Both the position numbers and the translations under genes were made by a program. A stretch of DNA of 64,000 nucleotides, taken from Streptomyces liliiviolaceus. Lineage in GTDB: Bacteria > Actinomycetota > Actinomycetes > Streptomycetales > Streptomycetaceae. Below, piece by piece: positions 24,882-33,739 of this stretch; position 1 is the first letter of the stretch; every line of letters begins with the position of its first letter. The DNA is taken from assembly GCF_018070025.1 (NCBI RefSeq), contig NZ_JAGPYQ010000001.1, positions 6,572,001-6,636,000 of the forward strand, in the 5' to 3' direction. The notes beneath the pieces are model-generated. The model had not been told where the DNA came from. It saw nothing but the letters and a program-made list of their open reading frames with translations, and did not search any database.

Positions 24882-25763
24882 CGCGCCCGCCTCGATGTCC
24901 GCGAGCAGCGACGGCCCGGTGGGCTCCCAGGACAGAAGCCGCCTGCTCACATCGCTGGACGCGGTCATGGTGGTGGCGAAGAAGCGGCCGACGAACCCGA
25001 AATGGGGTCCGGTGTCCCCCGGGGTGACGGAGTCGACGGGCAGGCCGAGGCTGCGACCGATCGCCTCGGCGATGGCCTTGGTGGTGACGGCCTCCTCGGC
25101 GACGGCGTGCAGCCGCGTCCCCGCGGGTGCCTGCTCCATGCCGAGGCGGATGAGCCGGGCCGCGTCGTCGCGGTGCACCGCCGACCAGGCCGCGGAGCCG
25201 TCGCCGACGTACCCGGAGACTCCCTTCTCGCGGGCGGCCGCGGTGAGGAAGTTGACGAACCCCCAGTCGCCGTGGCCGTGGACGCTCGGCGCGAACCGCG
25301 TGATGACGGTCCGTACGCCCTGGGCCACGTAGTCCAGGGCGAGGTTCTCGCTGCCGCCCCGGTTGGAGTCCGGGCCGATGGCGGGAGAGACGTCGTCCTC
25401 GGTGGCGGGCCGCCCTTCGACGAGGCCGGAGAGAGGCGCGGCGACCACGAACGGGCGGTCGCTCCCGGCGAGGGCGTCGCCGAGGGCCCGGACCGCGACG
25501 CGTTCGGAACGGTCGGACTCGGCGGGGTTGCCCCAGTCGTGCTTGTTGGCCATGTGGATGACCGCGTCCGCCTGGTCGGCGCCCCGCCGCAGCGAGTCGA
25601 GATCGTCCAGGTCGCCGCGGACGACGCCGACGCCCTTGGCCGCGAGGGCCTGCTCGGCCCGGTCGGTCCGCGCCAGGCCGATGACCTGGTGGCCCGCGGA
25701 GATGAGCTCGTCGACCACGGCGGAGCCGATCCAGCCGGTCGCTCCGGTGACGAATGCACGCAT
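24870..25763 (-). CDS. NAD(P)-dependent epimerase/dehydratase (atypical SDR)
   Basis: This 297-residue protein has the Rossmann start MRAFVTGATGWIGSAVVDEL. The middle part LVEGRPATEDDVSP and SENLALDYVAQGVRTVI resembles NAD-dependent SDRs related to dihydroflavonol reductase. The classical YxxxK motif is not evident, which marks it as atypical. The ATG at 25763 is preceded by AGGTCACG. It could be a reductase in secondary metabolism. Its 3' end runs into a 16-bp tandem repeat. Confidence 0.8.
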   Translation of the reverse strand: MRAFVTGATGWIGSAVVDELISAGHQVIGLARTDRAEQALAAKGVGVVRGDLDDLDSLRRGADQADAVIHMANKHDWGNPAESDRSERVAVRALGDALAGSDRPFVVAAPLSGLVEGRPATEDDVSPAIGPDSNRGGSENLALDYVAQGVRTVITRFAPSVHGHGDWGFVNFLTAAAREKGVSGYVGDGSAAWSAVHRDDAARLIRLGMEQAPAGTRLHAVAEEAVTTKAIAEAIGRSLGLPVDSVTPGDTGPHFGFVGRFFATTMTASSDVSRRLLSWEPTGPSLLADIEAGAYTA

Positions 25764-25904
25764 GGGCGTGACCTCCTTCGCCCTGAAAAGGGCAGGTGAG
25801 AACAGCAGATGAAGGGTGGAGTCGGGTGTGAGTGTGGGTGGGAGTGGCCTGAGCACGGCTCCGACGCCGTGTCAGGTGGTCTGTGGTGCCCCGCTGTCCA
25901 GCTG

Positions 25905-27407
25905 TTACCGCGAGACAGGTGGCACAGGAGCGGCCCGGTGGGCGCGGCGGCTGCCGACGACGACGAGGGCCCCGGCGAGGAGCACGACGAGGGCCGCGAC
26001 GCGCAGCGCGGTGTCGGCGCCGTGGACGAACGCCTCGGTGACGCCGGTGCGGTCGGCCGGGCTCAGCGTGAGCGCCTCCTGCACCGTGCGGGGAACCGGT
26101 ACGTGCCGGCCAAGGTCGGCGGGCAGGTGGTGGGTGAATCCGGCCGTGAGGACGGTGCCGACGACGGCCACGCCCAGGGCGCTGCCCAGTTCACGGGTCG
26201 CGGACTGCAGCCCTCCCGCGATGCCCGCCCGCTCCACGGGCAGGGCCGAGGCGATCTGTGCGGTCAGACAGGGCGCGGCCAGCATGATGCCGAGCCCGAT
26301 GACGAACAGACCGGCCGCGTACACGGGGTAGGCCATGGTCGAGGCGTACGAGAGGCCGAGCAGACCGGCGCCGGTCAGCGCGAAGGCCGCGGCGAGTGTC
26401 GCGGGGGTGCCGATGCGGCGGATGAGCCCGGGTACGTGACGGGTGCCCAGCAGGAGCGGGACGGTCAGCGGGATGATCCCGAGCCCCGCCTGCAGGACGG
26501 AGAAGCCACGTCCGTACTGAAGGAGTGAGGCGTTGACGTAGAAGAGCCCGAAGTTGCCGAAGAACGTGACGGTCATACCGAGGGCGGCGGCGCCGAGTGC
26601 CGGGCTGCGGAACAGGCGCGGGTCGAGCATGGGACGGGGGACGCGCAGTTCGACCTGTACCCAGCACAGACCCAGCAGAACGCCGCAGGCGAAGGCGGTG
26701 AGCACGACCGTGCTGCCCCAGCCCTGTTCCGGCCCCTCGATGATTCCGGTCAGCAGTGCCACGACGGCCGCCACGAACAGCAGCGTGCCGGGCAGGTCGA
26801 GGGTGCGCTCGGAGCGGGCGCTGCGCGGTGCGGTCCGAGCCGTCCACGCCAGGCAGCAGAGCGCTATGAGGGCGACCGACAGGAACAGCGTGCGCCAGGA
26901 GCCCGTACTCAGCACCGCGCCGCCTCCGACGTTGCCGACGACGCCGCCGATGCCGGAGGCCGCCGCCCAGACGGCCAGCGCGTGGGGGCGCCGCTCGGGG
27001 GCGGTGGCGTGCAGGAGGACGCCGACGCAGTTCGGCAGGACGCAGGCGGCGCCGAGGCCCGTGACGGCGCGCCCGATCAGCATGATCGGCACGTTCGGCG
27101 CCACGGCCGACACGACGGCGCCGAACGCGACCGTGCCGAGCCCCGCCATGAGGACACCCTTGCGGCCGTACTTGTCGCCGGCCGCACCGGCGGGAATGAC
27201 CAGGCAGGCGAAGACCACGACATAGGCGTCGACGATCCACAGCAGGTTCGACGAGGTCGGTCGCAGTGAACTCGCGGCCAGCTGCGGCACCGCCAGGTTG
27301 ATCGCGGCGACGAATCCGACGACCAGGGCGGTGCACACGCTCACGCAGGCGAGCACGGGCCCGGACCGCCGCGCCGGGCGGCGGGTGGCTTCGAGGGTGG
27401 ACGTCAT
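25905..27407 (-). CDS. MFS transporter, DHA2-like (about 14 spans)
   Basis: This 500-residue membrane protein has the motif GDKYGRKGVLMAGLGTVAFG between spans 2 and 3 and the antiporter-type GxxxGPxxGG-like region (PNCVGVLL). The length and 14 apparent membrane segments fit DHA2 drug-proton antiporters. It is divergent from the TetR gene across a 172-base gap with a near-perfect palindromic operator, a classical efflux-repressor arrangement. The exported compound is unknown. Confidence 0.9.
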   Translation of the reverse strand: MTSTLEATRRPARRSGPVLACVSVCTALVVGFVAAINLAVPQLAASSLRPTSSNLLWIVDAYVVVFACLVIPAGAAGDKYGRKGVLMAGLGTVAFGAVVSAVAPNVPIMLIGRAVTGLGAACVLPNCVGVLLHATAPERRPHALAVWAAASGIGGVVGNVGGGAVLSTGSWRTLFLSVALIALCCLAWTARTAPRSARSERTLDLPGTLLFVAAVVALLTGIIEGPEQGWGSTVVLTAFACGVLLGLCWVQVELRVPRPMLDPRLFRSPALGAAALGMTVTFFGNFGLFYVNASLLQYGRGFSVLQAGLGIIPLTVPLLLGTRHVPGLIRRIGTPATLAAAFALTGAGLLGLSYASTMAYPVYAAGLFVIGLGIMLAAPCLTAQIASALPVERAGIAGGLQSATRELGSALGVAVVGTVLTAGFTHHLPADLGRHVPVPRTVQEALTLSPADRTGVTEAFVHGADTALRVAALVVLLAGALVVVGSRRAHRAAPVPPVSR

Positions 27408-27545
27408 GGCTCTCGATTCCTTCTGGGATCACGGAACACGAAGCACGGCCGGACACCGCCCGGCGGACCGGGCAGCCCCTCCCGGGACAGGGCGAGGCAA
27501 GGCGGGCACTCATTTCCGAGTCACCGTGCACCGTAAAGGTAACAC

Positions 27546-27568
27546 ATACGAGACACTGTGCCTCGTAT
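27546..27568. promoter_or_regulatory. Palindromic TetR operator in the divergent region
   Basis: ATACGAGACAC and GTGCCTCGTAT flank a central T, matching at 10 of 11 pairs. It lies 12 bases before the TetR start and would allow control of both divergent genes. Confidence 0.75.
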
Positions 27569-27579
27569 AGAGTTGCCGC

Positions 27580-28158
27580 ATGGTGGATGGAAGCGGCCGC
27601 GGACGGCCCCGCAGTGAGAGCGCACGGGCCGCCGTGCTGCACGCCGTCGACGACCTGCTGGTGGAGGTGGGGTACGCGGCCCTGACGATGAAGGGCATCG
27701 CCGAGCGGGCGGGCGTGGGCCGGCAGACCGTGTACCGCTGGTGGTCGAACAAGGCGGAGGTGCTCTACGAGGCCAGCGCCATCGACGCCCGGCAGGAACT
27801 GTCCGTGCCCCGCAGCGGTGATCCCCGCAAGGACGTCAAGGCCTATCTCGACGCCCTCGTGGCCTTCCTGGCCCACTCGGACGCGGGTGCGGCCTACCGT
27901 GCCCTCATGGGCGAGGCCCAGCACGACGCGGAGGTCGCCGCGCTGCTCGCGTCCCGCGACATCCTCGGGGAGAGCGCCGCGGAGGTCGTGGAGGCGGCGC
28001 GGAAGCCGAGCGGCACCGCCCTCTCGCTCGAACAGGCGACCGCACTGCTGATCGGCCCGCCCTTCTTCCACATCCTGACCGGGCGCAGCGCGGACGGCCT
28101 CGACACCGAGCAGCTCACGGATCAGTTCGTGCGCACCCTGAACGATCCGGGGGCCTGA
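27580..28158 (+). CDS. TetR-family transcriptional regulator of the MFS gene
   Basis: This 192-residue protein has the HTH block MKGIAERAGVGRQTVYRWWS (about 38-57), and TetR_C-type helices follow. It is divergent from the MFS transporter with a shared palindrome, so it probably represses the exporter until a drug-like ligand binds. A terminator follows at 28198-28238. Confidence 0.9.
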   Translation: MVDGSGRGRPRSESARAAVLHAVDDLLVEVGYAALTMKGIAERAGVGRQTVYRWWSNKAEVLYEASAIDARQELSVPRSGDPRKDVKAYLDALVAFLAHSDAGAAYRALMGEAQHDAEVAALLASRDILGESAAEVVEAARKPSGTALSLEQATALLIGPPFFHILTGRSADGLDTEQLTDQFVRTLNDPGA

Positions 28159-28197
28159 GACGCCCCCGTCCCTGTCGGCCGTCCGGCCCGGGACATG

Positions 28198-28238
28198 CCG
28201 AAGGCCGGACCCCGGGGATCACCGGGTCCGGCCTTCGG
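28198..28238. terminator. Bidirectional hairpin terminator
   Basis: The arms ccgaaggccggaccc (28198-28212) and gggtccggccttcgg (28224-28238) pair perfectly across an 11-base loop. It sits between the convergent TetR and M23 genes. Confidence 0.8.
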
Positions 28239-28297
28239 AGATGCACATCGGTCGACACCCGCAGGCGTCAGACCGTGTCAGTTGACGTCGGACGGCG

Positions 28298-29236
28298 TCA
28301 GACGGAGACGCCCTTGGCGCGCAGGTACGCCAGCGGGTCCACGTCCGAGCCGTAGTCCGGGGTGGTGCGGATCTCGAAGTGCAGGTGCGGGCCGGTGACG
28401 TTGCCCGTGGCACCCGAGAGGCCGACCTGCTGTCCGCCGGTCACGGTCTGGCCGGCCGAGACGGAGAGGGAGGACAGGTGGGCGTACTGGGCGTAGTGGC
28501 CGTCGGCGAGCTGGATGACGACCTGGTTGCCGTACGCGCCGCCCCATCCGGCGGAGACGACCGTGCCCGCGCCGACGGACTTGAGCGCGGTACCGGTGGG
28601 CACCACGAAGTCGACACCGGTGTGGTAGCCGCTGGACCACATGCTGCCCGACATCTTGTACGAGGTGCCGATGGACGCCCCCGAGACCGGCAGCGTGAAG
28701 CCGGTGGCCGTCGAGGTGTCCGCCGCCTTGGACGCCGTGGTCGTCTTCTTGGCCGCGGGCTTGTCGGCGGCCTTGCCGGACGACTTGGAGGCGGTGGAGT
28801 CGGAGCTCGACGCCGTGGCCTTGCCGCCGAGGGCGAGCTTCAGGCCCGGGTGGATGAGGGACGGGTCGCCGCCGATGGACGTGCGGTTGTCCGAGTACAG
28901 CTTCTTCCAGCCACCGCTGACGTCCTGCGTGTCGGCGATCTTCGACAGGGAGTCGCCCGAACGCACGGAGTACGTCCTGGTCGTGACCTTCTTCGCGTCC
29001 GCCTTCGCCCCGGCCTGCTTCTCGGCGGTCGGAGCGGCGGCGGCGGAGTTGCTCGCGACGGTCGAGACGTTCGCGGCGCCCGCCACGGAGTCGGCGGCGG
29101 ACTGCGGGGTCGCGGCGTGCGCTCCGGTGGCGCCGAGCAGCGGGAGGGCGAGAGCCGCGCCCCCGGTGCCGGCCACGGCCATGGAACGGGAGAAACGCGG
29201 GGACTTGGGACGGCGGTGCTTACCCTTCGCGGGCAT
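28298..29236 (-). CDS. LysM/M23 cell-wall endopeptidase
   Basis: This 312-residue secreted protein has a signal peptide with a basic N-region and Ala-rich h-region ending at ATGAHAATP (about residue 41). A LysM domain (YSVRSGDSLSKIADTQDVSG) then leads via a Ser/Lys/Ala linker to a C-terminal M23 LytM domain. That domain has GYHTGVDFVVPTGT (His-Asp), GHYAQYAHLSSLSVSAGQ and GPHLHFEIRT (zinc His pair). It should cut peptidoglycan cross-links. It is preceded by a c-di-AMP riboswitch. Confidence 0.93.
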   Translation of the reverse strand: MPAKGKHRRPKSPRFSRSMAVAGTGGAALALPLLGATGAHAATPQSAADSVAGAANVSTVASNSAAAAPTAEKQAGAKADAKKVTTRTYSVRSGDSLSKIADTQDVSGGWKKLYSDNRTSIGGDPSLIHPGLKLALGGKATASSSDSTASKSSGKAADKPAAKKTTTASKAADTSTATGFTLPVSGASIGTSYKMSGSMWSSGYHTGVDFVVPTGTALKSVGAGTVVSAGWGGAYGNQVVIQLADGHYAQYAHLSSLSVSAGQTVTGGQQVGLSGATGNVTGPHLHFEIRTTPDYGSDVDPLAYLRAKGVSV

Positions 29237-29248
29237 GACGAATTCCTC

Positions 29249-29399
29249 TCCGGCGCCTGCGAGGTGAGCTGTCGGGTGCGAGCTGGAGATGCCCGGCCGC
29301 GCTTTCGCACGACTTAACCCCAAGCCGTTCCGGAGACCGGAACAGGCGTACTACCTGTGGGTCCCCCGCTCCTGCCACATACGGGTGAGTGTGCGGATT
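29249..29399 (-). ncRNA. c-di-AMP (ydaO/yuaA) riboswitch
   Basis: On the minus strand the segment GGCAGGAGCGGGGGACCCAC is near the start and CCCGACAGCTCACCTCGCAG near the end; both are family-conserved strings, and GGGGTTAAGTCG lies between. It ends 13 bases before the start codon. It should lower expression of the M23 endopeptidase when c-di-AMP is high. Confidence 0.85.
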
Positions 29400-29700
29400 C
29401 CGGGCGGCGGCAGGATTGGGCGTCCGTCCGGATTGGAGGTGAACGTAAGCGACATGAAGAGGCGGGAACAAGCTTGAGGGTTTCCTGTGTGCCCCGTTTT
29501 CTTGATCCTCGACCGAATTACCGGTCACCCTGTGTGAATGCGGGCCGTCCCTCGTTTATCAAAGCCCTGAAAACAAAGCGGACTTACGTGAGCATGGCGA
29601 CAGCGGAACGTCACGGATATGACGCTGCTCACCCAGGACCGCTCCAGGAGCCTTCACTCCGGCGCGAGTTGGAACGAAGGCTCCATTACGGACACAACAG
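29400..29700. other. Intergenic gap between riboswitch and alpha-galactosidase
   Basis: This 301-base stretch should include the promoter of the riboswitch transcript (minus strand) and the end of the alpha-galactosidase gene's transcript. It is AT-richer than average. No ORF with family-like sequence was seen. Confidence 0.35.
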
Positions 29701-31809
29701 TCAGATGCGACGCAGGCGGATAACTGCGGCATCGAGATCCCCGCGCAGCCCCGTCCGCAGCCCGTGATGCAACAGCACCGCACCCCGATGGACTTCGCCC
29801 GTTTCGAGGCATTCGTACGATGCCGACGGATCGAGTCCCCGCAGCCTCACCGGCAGGGCGGGCTCGCCGTAGTGCTGGGCCTGGAGCCAGGCGAGGAGGA
29901 CGACCTCGCCGTCACGGACGTACTGGACGGCGCTGAGTCCGCCCTGCGGCGCCCGCAGCCGATGGAGCTCACCGCGCTGCACGACGGGCCTGATCTCCTT
30001 GTAGAGCTCCACCCAGGTCCGCGCCTCGGCCAGTTCCTCCCCGGTCCAGCGGGTGAGGTCGCCGCCGACGCCGAGCACCCCGGCCATCGCGCTCACGAAC
30101 CGGAAGCGCAGCGAGCTGACACGTCCGTTGAGCTGGGTGTTCGGGCTGTCGGTGACCCAGGCGGCCATGGCCCGCGCGGGATGCACCTGACTGAAGCCGT
30201 GCTGGATGGCGAGCCGGTCGAGCGGGTCCGTGTTGTCGGAGGTCCACACCTGGTCCGTACGCGCCATGATCCCGAGGTCGATCCGGCCGCCGCCGCCCGA
30301 GCAGGACTCGAAGGCGACGCCCGGGTGGGCCGCCCGCAGCCGGTCCAACAGCTTGTACAGGGCGTGCACATGGTCCACCCACAGCCGCTGCGGATAGGCC
30401 TCGCCGGGCCAGCCCGCATCCGTGAAGGCGCGGTTGAAGTCCCACTTCACGTAGTCGATCGGCGCACTGGAGAGCAGCGCGTCGAGCTGTTCCCACAGGT
30501 ATTCCTGGACGTCCTCGCGGGCGAGGTTGAGCACGAGCTGATTGCGCAGTTCCGTCCGTTTCCGTCCCGGCTGGAACTGCACCCAGTCCGGGTGCGCGCG
30601 GTACAGCTCGCTGTCGGGGTTGACCATCTCGGGCTCGACCCAGATGCCGAACTGCATCCCGAGCCCGTGCACGTGGTCGCCGAGCGGCTTCAGCCCGCCC
30701 GGGAAGCGGTCCGGGTTGACCGTCCAGTCGCCGAGGCCGGCCCGGTCGCTGGTGCGCGCCCCGAACCAGCCGTCGTCGACCACGAACAGCTCGACACCGG
30801 CCTCGGCGGCCCGGCGGGCGAGCGCCCGCTGCTGCTCCTCGGAGATGTCGAACTCCGTGGCCTCCCAGGAGTTGTAGAGCACGGGCCGGTCCTGCTCCGC
30901 GTCCGGGATCACGTACGCGCGCTGGTACGCGTGCCAGGCGCGGCTCGCCCCGCCGAAGCCGCCGTCGCTCCACAGCCCCGCGAAGACGGGGGTGACGAAG
31001 GTCTCCCCCGGCTCCAGCCGCAGCAGGCCCGAGTCGTCGTACCCGGCCCCGCCGGTGATCTGCACGCGCGCGTCGGGCAGTTGGGCCACCGCGATCCGCC
31101 AGGTACCCGACCAGGCGAGCGCGCAGCCGTAGACCTCGCCCAGCTCCTCGGTCGCCGTACCGTCCGCGTCCAGGGCGACCCACGGCAGATGCTGGTGCCC
31201 GGTGTGTCCGCGCCGGCTGCCGATGATCTTCTCGCCGTACGTGAGCTCGGAACGCACGAGCCGGGACTCGGCCGCCCACCGTCCGTGCAGCTGGGACAGC
31301 CGCCACCCGTCGCGCTGCGGCAGTGTCCAGGTCGCGGAGTCGGCGCGCAGCACCTCCAGGGCGGGCCCCTCGTTGGCGAGGGTCACCCAGCGCTCGACGA
31401 CGTCGGTGCCGGCCCGCATCCGGTAGTGCAGCGTGATGCCGAGCCCGGAGTCGGAGAACCGCAGCCGCAGCTCGTCATCGCCGGCTCCTCCTGCCGCCTC
31501 TCCGCCGGCGGTCTCGTACCCCTCGAAGCGCCATTCGGTGCCGCGCCTCTCGGGTGTGCGCACGGAGAGGGCGGGCCGTACGAAGCGGGGGCCGCCCTCG
31601 ACCGGGTACTCCTCGTGGCCGTCCAGGGTCGCCTCGAACGCCCAGTACTCGGGACCCGGGCCCGCGGCGAGCGCTTCGACGTCGGCGAGCGCGATCCTCG
31701 GGCCCCAGTGCAGATGCAGCAGCTCGTCCTCGTCACCGAGCCGCAGGCCGTAACTGCTCGTGGGCCCCGAAAGGAGCCACGTACGGCCGTCTGCGCCGAT
31801 CTCTACCAT
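29701..31809 (-). CDS. Alpha-galactosidase, GH36 family
   Basis: This 702-residue protein starts at the ATG at 31809, with GAGGG five bases before it. The GH36 catalytic core includes VVDDGWFGAR, FGIWVEPEMVNPDS, IDYVKWDFNR (nucleophile Asp) and TSDNTDPLDR (acid/base Asp). It hydrolyses alpha-1,6-galactosides such as melibiose and raffinose; no signal peptide is seen, so it probably acts inside the cell. Divergent from a phosphatase gene; its own regulator is not apparent nearby. Confidence 0.92.
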   Translation of the reverse strand: MVEIGADGRTWLLSGPTSSYGLRLGDEDELLHLHWGPRIALADVEALAAGPGPEYWAFEATLDGHEEYPVEGGPRFVRPALSVRTPERRGTEWRFEGYETAGGEAAGGAGDDELRLRFSDSGLGITLHYRMRAGTDVVERWVTLANEGPALEVLRADSATWTLPQRDGWRLSQLHGRWAAESRLVRSELTYGEKIIGSRRGHTGHQHLPWVALDADGTATEELGEVYGCALAWSGTWRIAVAQLPDARVQITGGAGYDDSGLLRLEPGETFVTPVFAGLWSDGGFGGASRAWHAYQRAYVIPDAEQDRPVLYNSWEATEFDISEEQQRALARRAAEAGVELFVVDDGWFGARTSDRAGLGDWTVNPDRFPGGLKPLGDHVHGLGMQFGIWVEPEMVNPDSELYRAHPDWVQFQPGRKRTELRNQLVLNLAREDVQEYLWEQLDALLSSAPIDYVKWDFNRAFTDAGWPGEAYPQRLWVDHVHALYKLLDRLRAAHPGVAFESCSGGGGRIDLGIMARTDQVWTSDNTDPLDRLAIQHGFSQVHPARAMAAWVTDSPNTQLNGRVSSLRFRFVSAMAGVLGVGGDLTRWTGEELAEARTWVELYKEIRPVVQRGELHRLRAPQGGLSAVQYVRDGEVVLLAWLQAQHYGEPALPVRLRGLDPSASYECLETGEVHRGAVLLHHGLRTGLRGDLDAAVIRLRRI

Positions 31810-31977
31810 CAAGCCCTCACATATTCGAACAGGCACGCTCAAGCCCCAACATCATCAGGTCCGACCTGCCCTTCGGGCAACGCCTGTGGACAACTCATTG
31901 GCCCACGAACCGATGTCGTATCGTCGGATACGCACCTCGCCGACGAGCCGCGTCGGTGGCCGAGGGGAGGAGCCCCC

Positions 31978-32775
31978 GTGACGCAGCAGGTCCCGTCGAC
32001 CGAGCCCGAGCTGACCGGCGTACGCAACTTCCGCGACGTGGGCGGCCTGCCGACGGTGGACGGCCGGCGGGTGGCGTACGGGCGGCTGTTCCGCAGCGGC
32101 CACCTCGCGCACGCGACGCCGTCGGACGCGGCGTTCCTCGCCTCACTGGGCCTGCACACGATCTTCGACTTCCGCAACGCGGCCGACCAGAAGCTGGAGG
32201 GCGCAGACGTCGAGCTGCCCGGGGTGCGCAATGTGAACCTGCCGCTGACGGACCCCGCCGACGGCGCCGAGTTCTGGAAGATGGTCCGCGACGGGAATCT
32301 GGACGAGCTGCGTGAGCTGCTCTCGGACGGCCGGGCGGCGAACCGCATGATCGCCTCCTACCGCACGATCATCAAGCAGCGCACGGCCGAGCACCGGCAG
32401 GTGCTGCACGCGCTGGCCGAGGACAGTGTCCCGGCGCTGATGCACTGCGCGGCGGGCAAGGACCGGGCCGGTCTCTCCGTCGCGGTGACGCTCCTCGCCG
32501 TGGGCGTCGAGCGCGAGGCCATCGTGGCGGACTACCTGGAGTCGAACGCGGCGCACCGCCGCTACAAGGTGCACCGCAGCAGTTCCGCCTCCGCCGCGTA
32601 CACCCCCGAGGTGATGGAGCTGCTCAGCCCGCTCTTCGACGCACGCGCGGAGTACCTGGCGGCGGCGTTCGACACGATCGAGGAGACCTGGGGCGGCGTC
32701 GACGCGTACCTGGAGCAGGCGCTCGGCGTGACCCCGGAGATACGGGAGCGGCTGCGGCAGCGGTTCCTCGACTGA
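31978..32775 (+). CDS. Tyrosine-protein phosphatase (DSP-like)
   Basis: The protein has 265 residues. The GTG at 31978 follows GGGGAGGAGC. The catalytic loop HCAAGKDRAG carries the Cys and Arg of the CX5R motif, and LTGVRNFRDVGGLPTVDGR and LFRSGHLAHAT at the N-terminus are typical of this actinobacterial phosphatase group. The substrate may be phosphotyrosine or a lipid phosphate. Divergent from alpha-galactosidase. Confidence 0.88.
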   Translation: MTQQVPSTEPELTGVRNFRDVGGLPTVDGRRVAYGRLFRSGHLAHATPSDAAFLASLGLHTIFDFRNAADQKLEGADVELPGVRNVNLPLTDPADGAEFWKMVRDGNLDELRELLSDGRAANRMIASYRTIIKQRTAEHRQVLHALAEDSVPALMHCAAGKDRAGLSVAVTLLAVGVEREAIVADYLESNAAHRRYKVHRSSSASAAYTPEVMELLSPLFDARAEYLAAAFDTIEETWGGVDAYLEQALGVTPEIRERLRQRFLD

Positions 32776-32797
32776 CCGGAGCCGCGGCCCCGGTCCG

Positions 32798-32923
32798 CTA
32801 CTGGTTGCTGGCCCCGAGCGTGAACAGCAGGTAGATGAACGCGGCGAAGACGTGGCCGACCGCCACGTAGATGATGAGCCGTACCCACAGCGCGCGCGGG
32901 AACTTCTCCTCGATGTCCTTCAT
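32798..32923 (-). CDS. Small membrane protein, DUF6126 type (41 aa)
   Basis: This 41-residue protein has MKDIEEKFPRALWVRLIIYV and then a single span ending FTLGASNQ. It starts with an ATG that overlaps the stop of the XRE-cupin gene (ATGA), so it is translationally coupled. DUF6126 proteins of streptomycetes regularly follow such a regulator. It is probably a membrane partner or regulated peptide. It is short enough to be missed by standard gene callers. Confidence 0.8.
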   Translation of the reverse strand: MKDIEEKFPRALWVRLIIYVAVGHVFAAFIYLLFTLGASNQ

Positions 32924-33525
32924 GAGGGTTCTCCTGGGGTCGTCGTAGGTCCGAGGCACAGCGCGGCCGTCGGACTCTGCAGCAGGGTGTGTACGAAGAG
33001 GAGTTCGGCCCCGTCCCGGTCCGCGGCGGCGATCCGGTGCGGGGTCAGCGAGTCGAAGTGGGCGCTGTCGCCGGGTTCGAGGACGTGCGCGGTGTCCCCG
33101 AGACGCAGGCGCAGCCGTCCCTGGAGGACGTACAGCCACTCCTCGCCGGGGTGGACCCGCACGATGTCGCCCTGCGCTCCGTAGGGGACGTGCACGCGCA
33201 GGGACTGCATGCCGCGTCCGGCGGCGCCCGCCTGCCAGTACGTCCAGCCGCCGGCCTTCGTGGGCTCCATGTCGGCGGAGCGCACGACGGCGTCCCGCTC
33301 GGTGACCGTCTCGCCGAGCAGGTCGGAGACGGTGGTGCCGTAGATGCGGGCGAGGGCGAGCAGCATGGGCAGCGAGGGCTGGCGCCCGCCGGTCTCCAGC
33401 CGGGAGAGATGCGCGGGGGAGAGTCCGGCCGCGGCCGCCGCGGACTCCAGGGTGAGGGCGGCGCGGCGGCGCAGGGCGCGTAGCTGGGGGGCGACGGTGG
33501 GGTGCGTACCCTTGTCAGGGTTCAT
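32920..33525 (-). CDS. XRE-family regulator with cupin domain
   Basis: The protein has 201 residues from the ATG at 33525. The HTH is RAALTLESAAAAAGLSPAHL then SRLETGGRQPSLPMLLAL; the cupin domain includes WLYVLQGRLRLRLGDTAHVL and LEPGDSAHFDSLTPHRI. Two palindromic operators lie 21-55 bases upstream. It is coupled to a 41-residue membrane peptide (DUF6126), an arrangement that recurs in streptomycetes. The regulator likely controls this pair by ligand binding. Confidence 0.9.
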   Translation of the reverse strand: MNPDKGTHPTVAPQLRALRRRAALTLESAAAAAGLSPAHLSRLETGGRQPSLPMLLALARIYGTTVSDLLGETVTERDAVVRSADMEPTKAGGWTYWQAGAAGRGMQSLRVHVPYGAQGDIVRVHPGEEWLYVLQGRLRLRLGDTAHVLEPGDSAHFDSLTPHRIAAADRDGAELLFVHTLLQSPTAALCLGPTTTPGEPS

Positions 33526-33545
33526 GTGCCCATTGAGCCGCAACG

Positions 33546-33580
33546 TTGCCTCAGAGGCAAATAACTTGCCCCAGAGGCAA
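33546..33580. promoter_or_regulatory. Twin palindromic operators of the XRE-cupin gene
   Basis: TTGCCTCAGAGGCAA (33546-33560) is a perfect 7+1+7 palindrome; TTGCCCCAGAGGCAA (33566-33580) differs by one base. The centres are 20 bp apart, about two helical turns, suiting two dimers on one face. Confidence 0.8.
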
Positions 33581-33605
33581 AAGGTGCGGGCCGGTGGGGG
33601 CTGGT

Positions 33606-33684
33606 CGCGCAGTTCCCCGCGCCCCTAAAAGCCAAAAGACTGCGCAGTTCCCCGCGCCCCCATCAGGGGCGCGGGGAACTGCGC
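33606..33684. repeat. SIR-like repeat copies B and C, with strong hairpin
   Basis: Copy B is cgcgcagttccccgcgcccct at 33606-33626. Copy C (33642-33684) forms a perfect 19-bp stem around catca. Copy C probably terminates the hopanoid operon transcript. Confidence 0.85.
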
Positions 33685-33739
33685 GAACGGCCCCCACCGG
33701 GCCGCAGGGGTCCCGCTACGACAGGGCCCGCGGCAGCGC

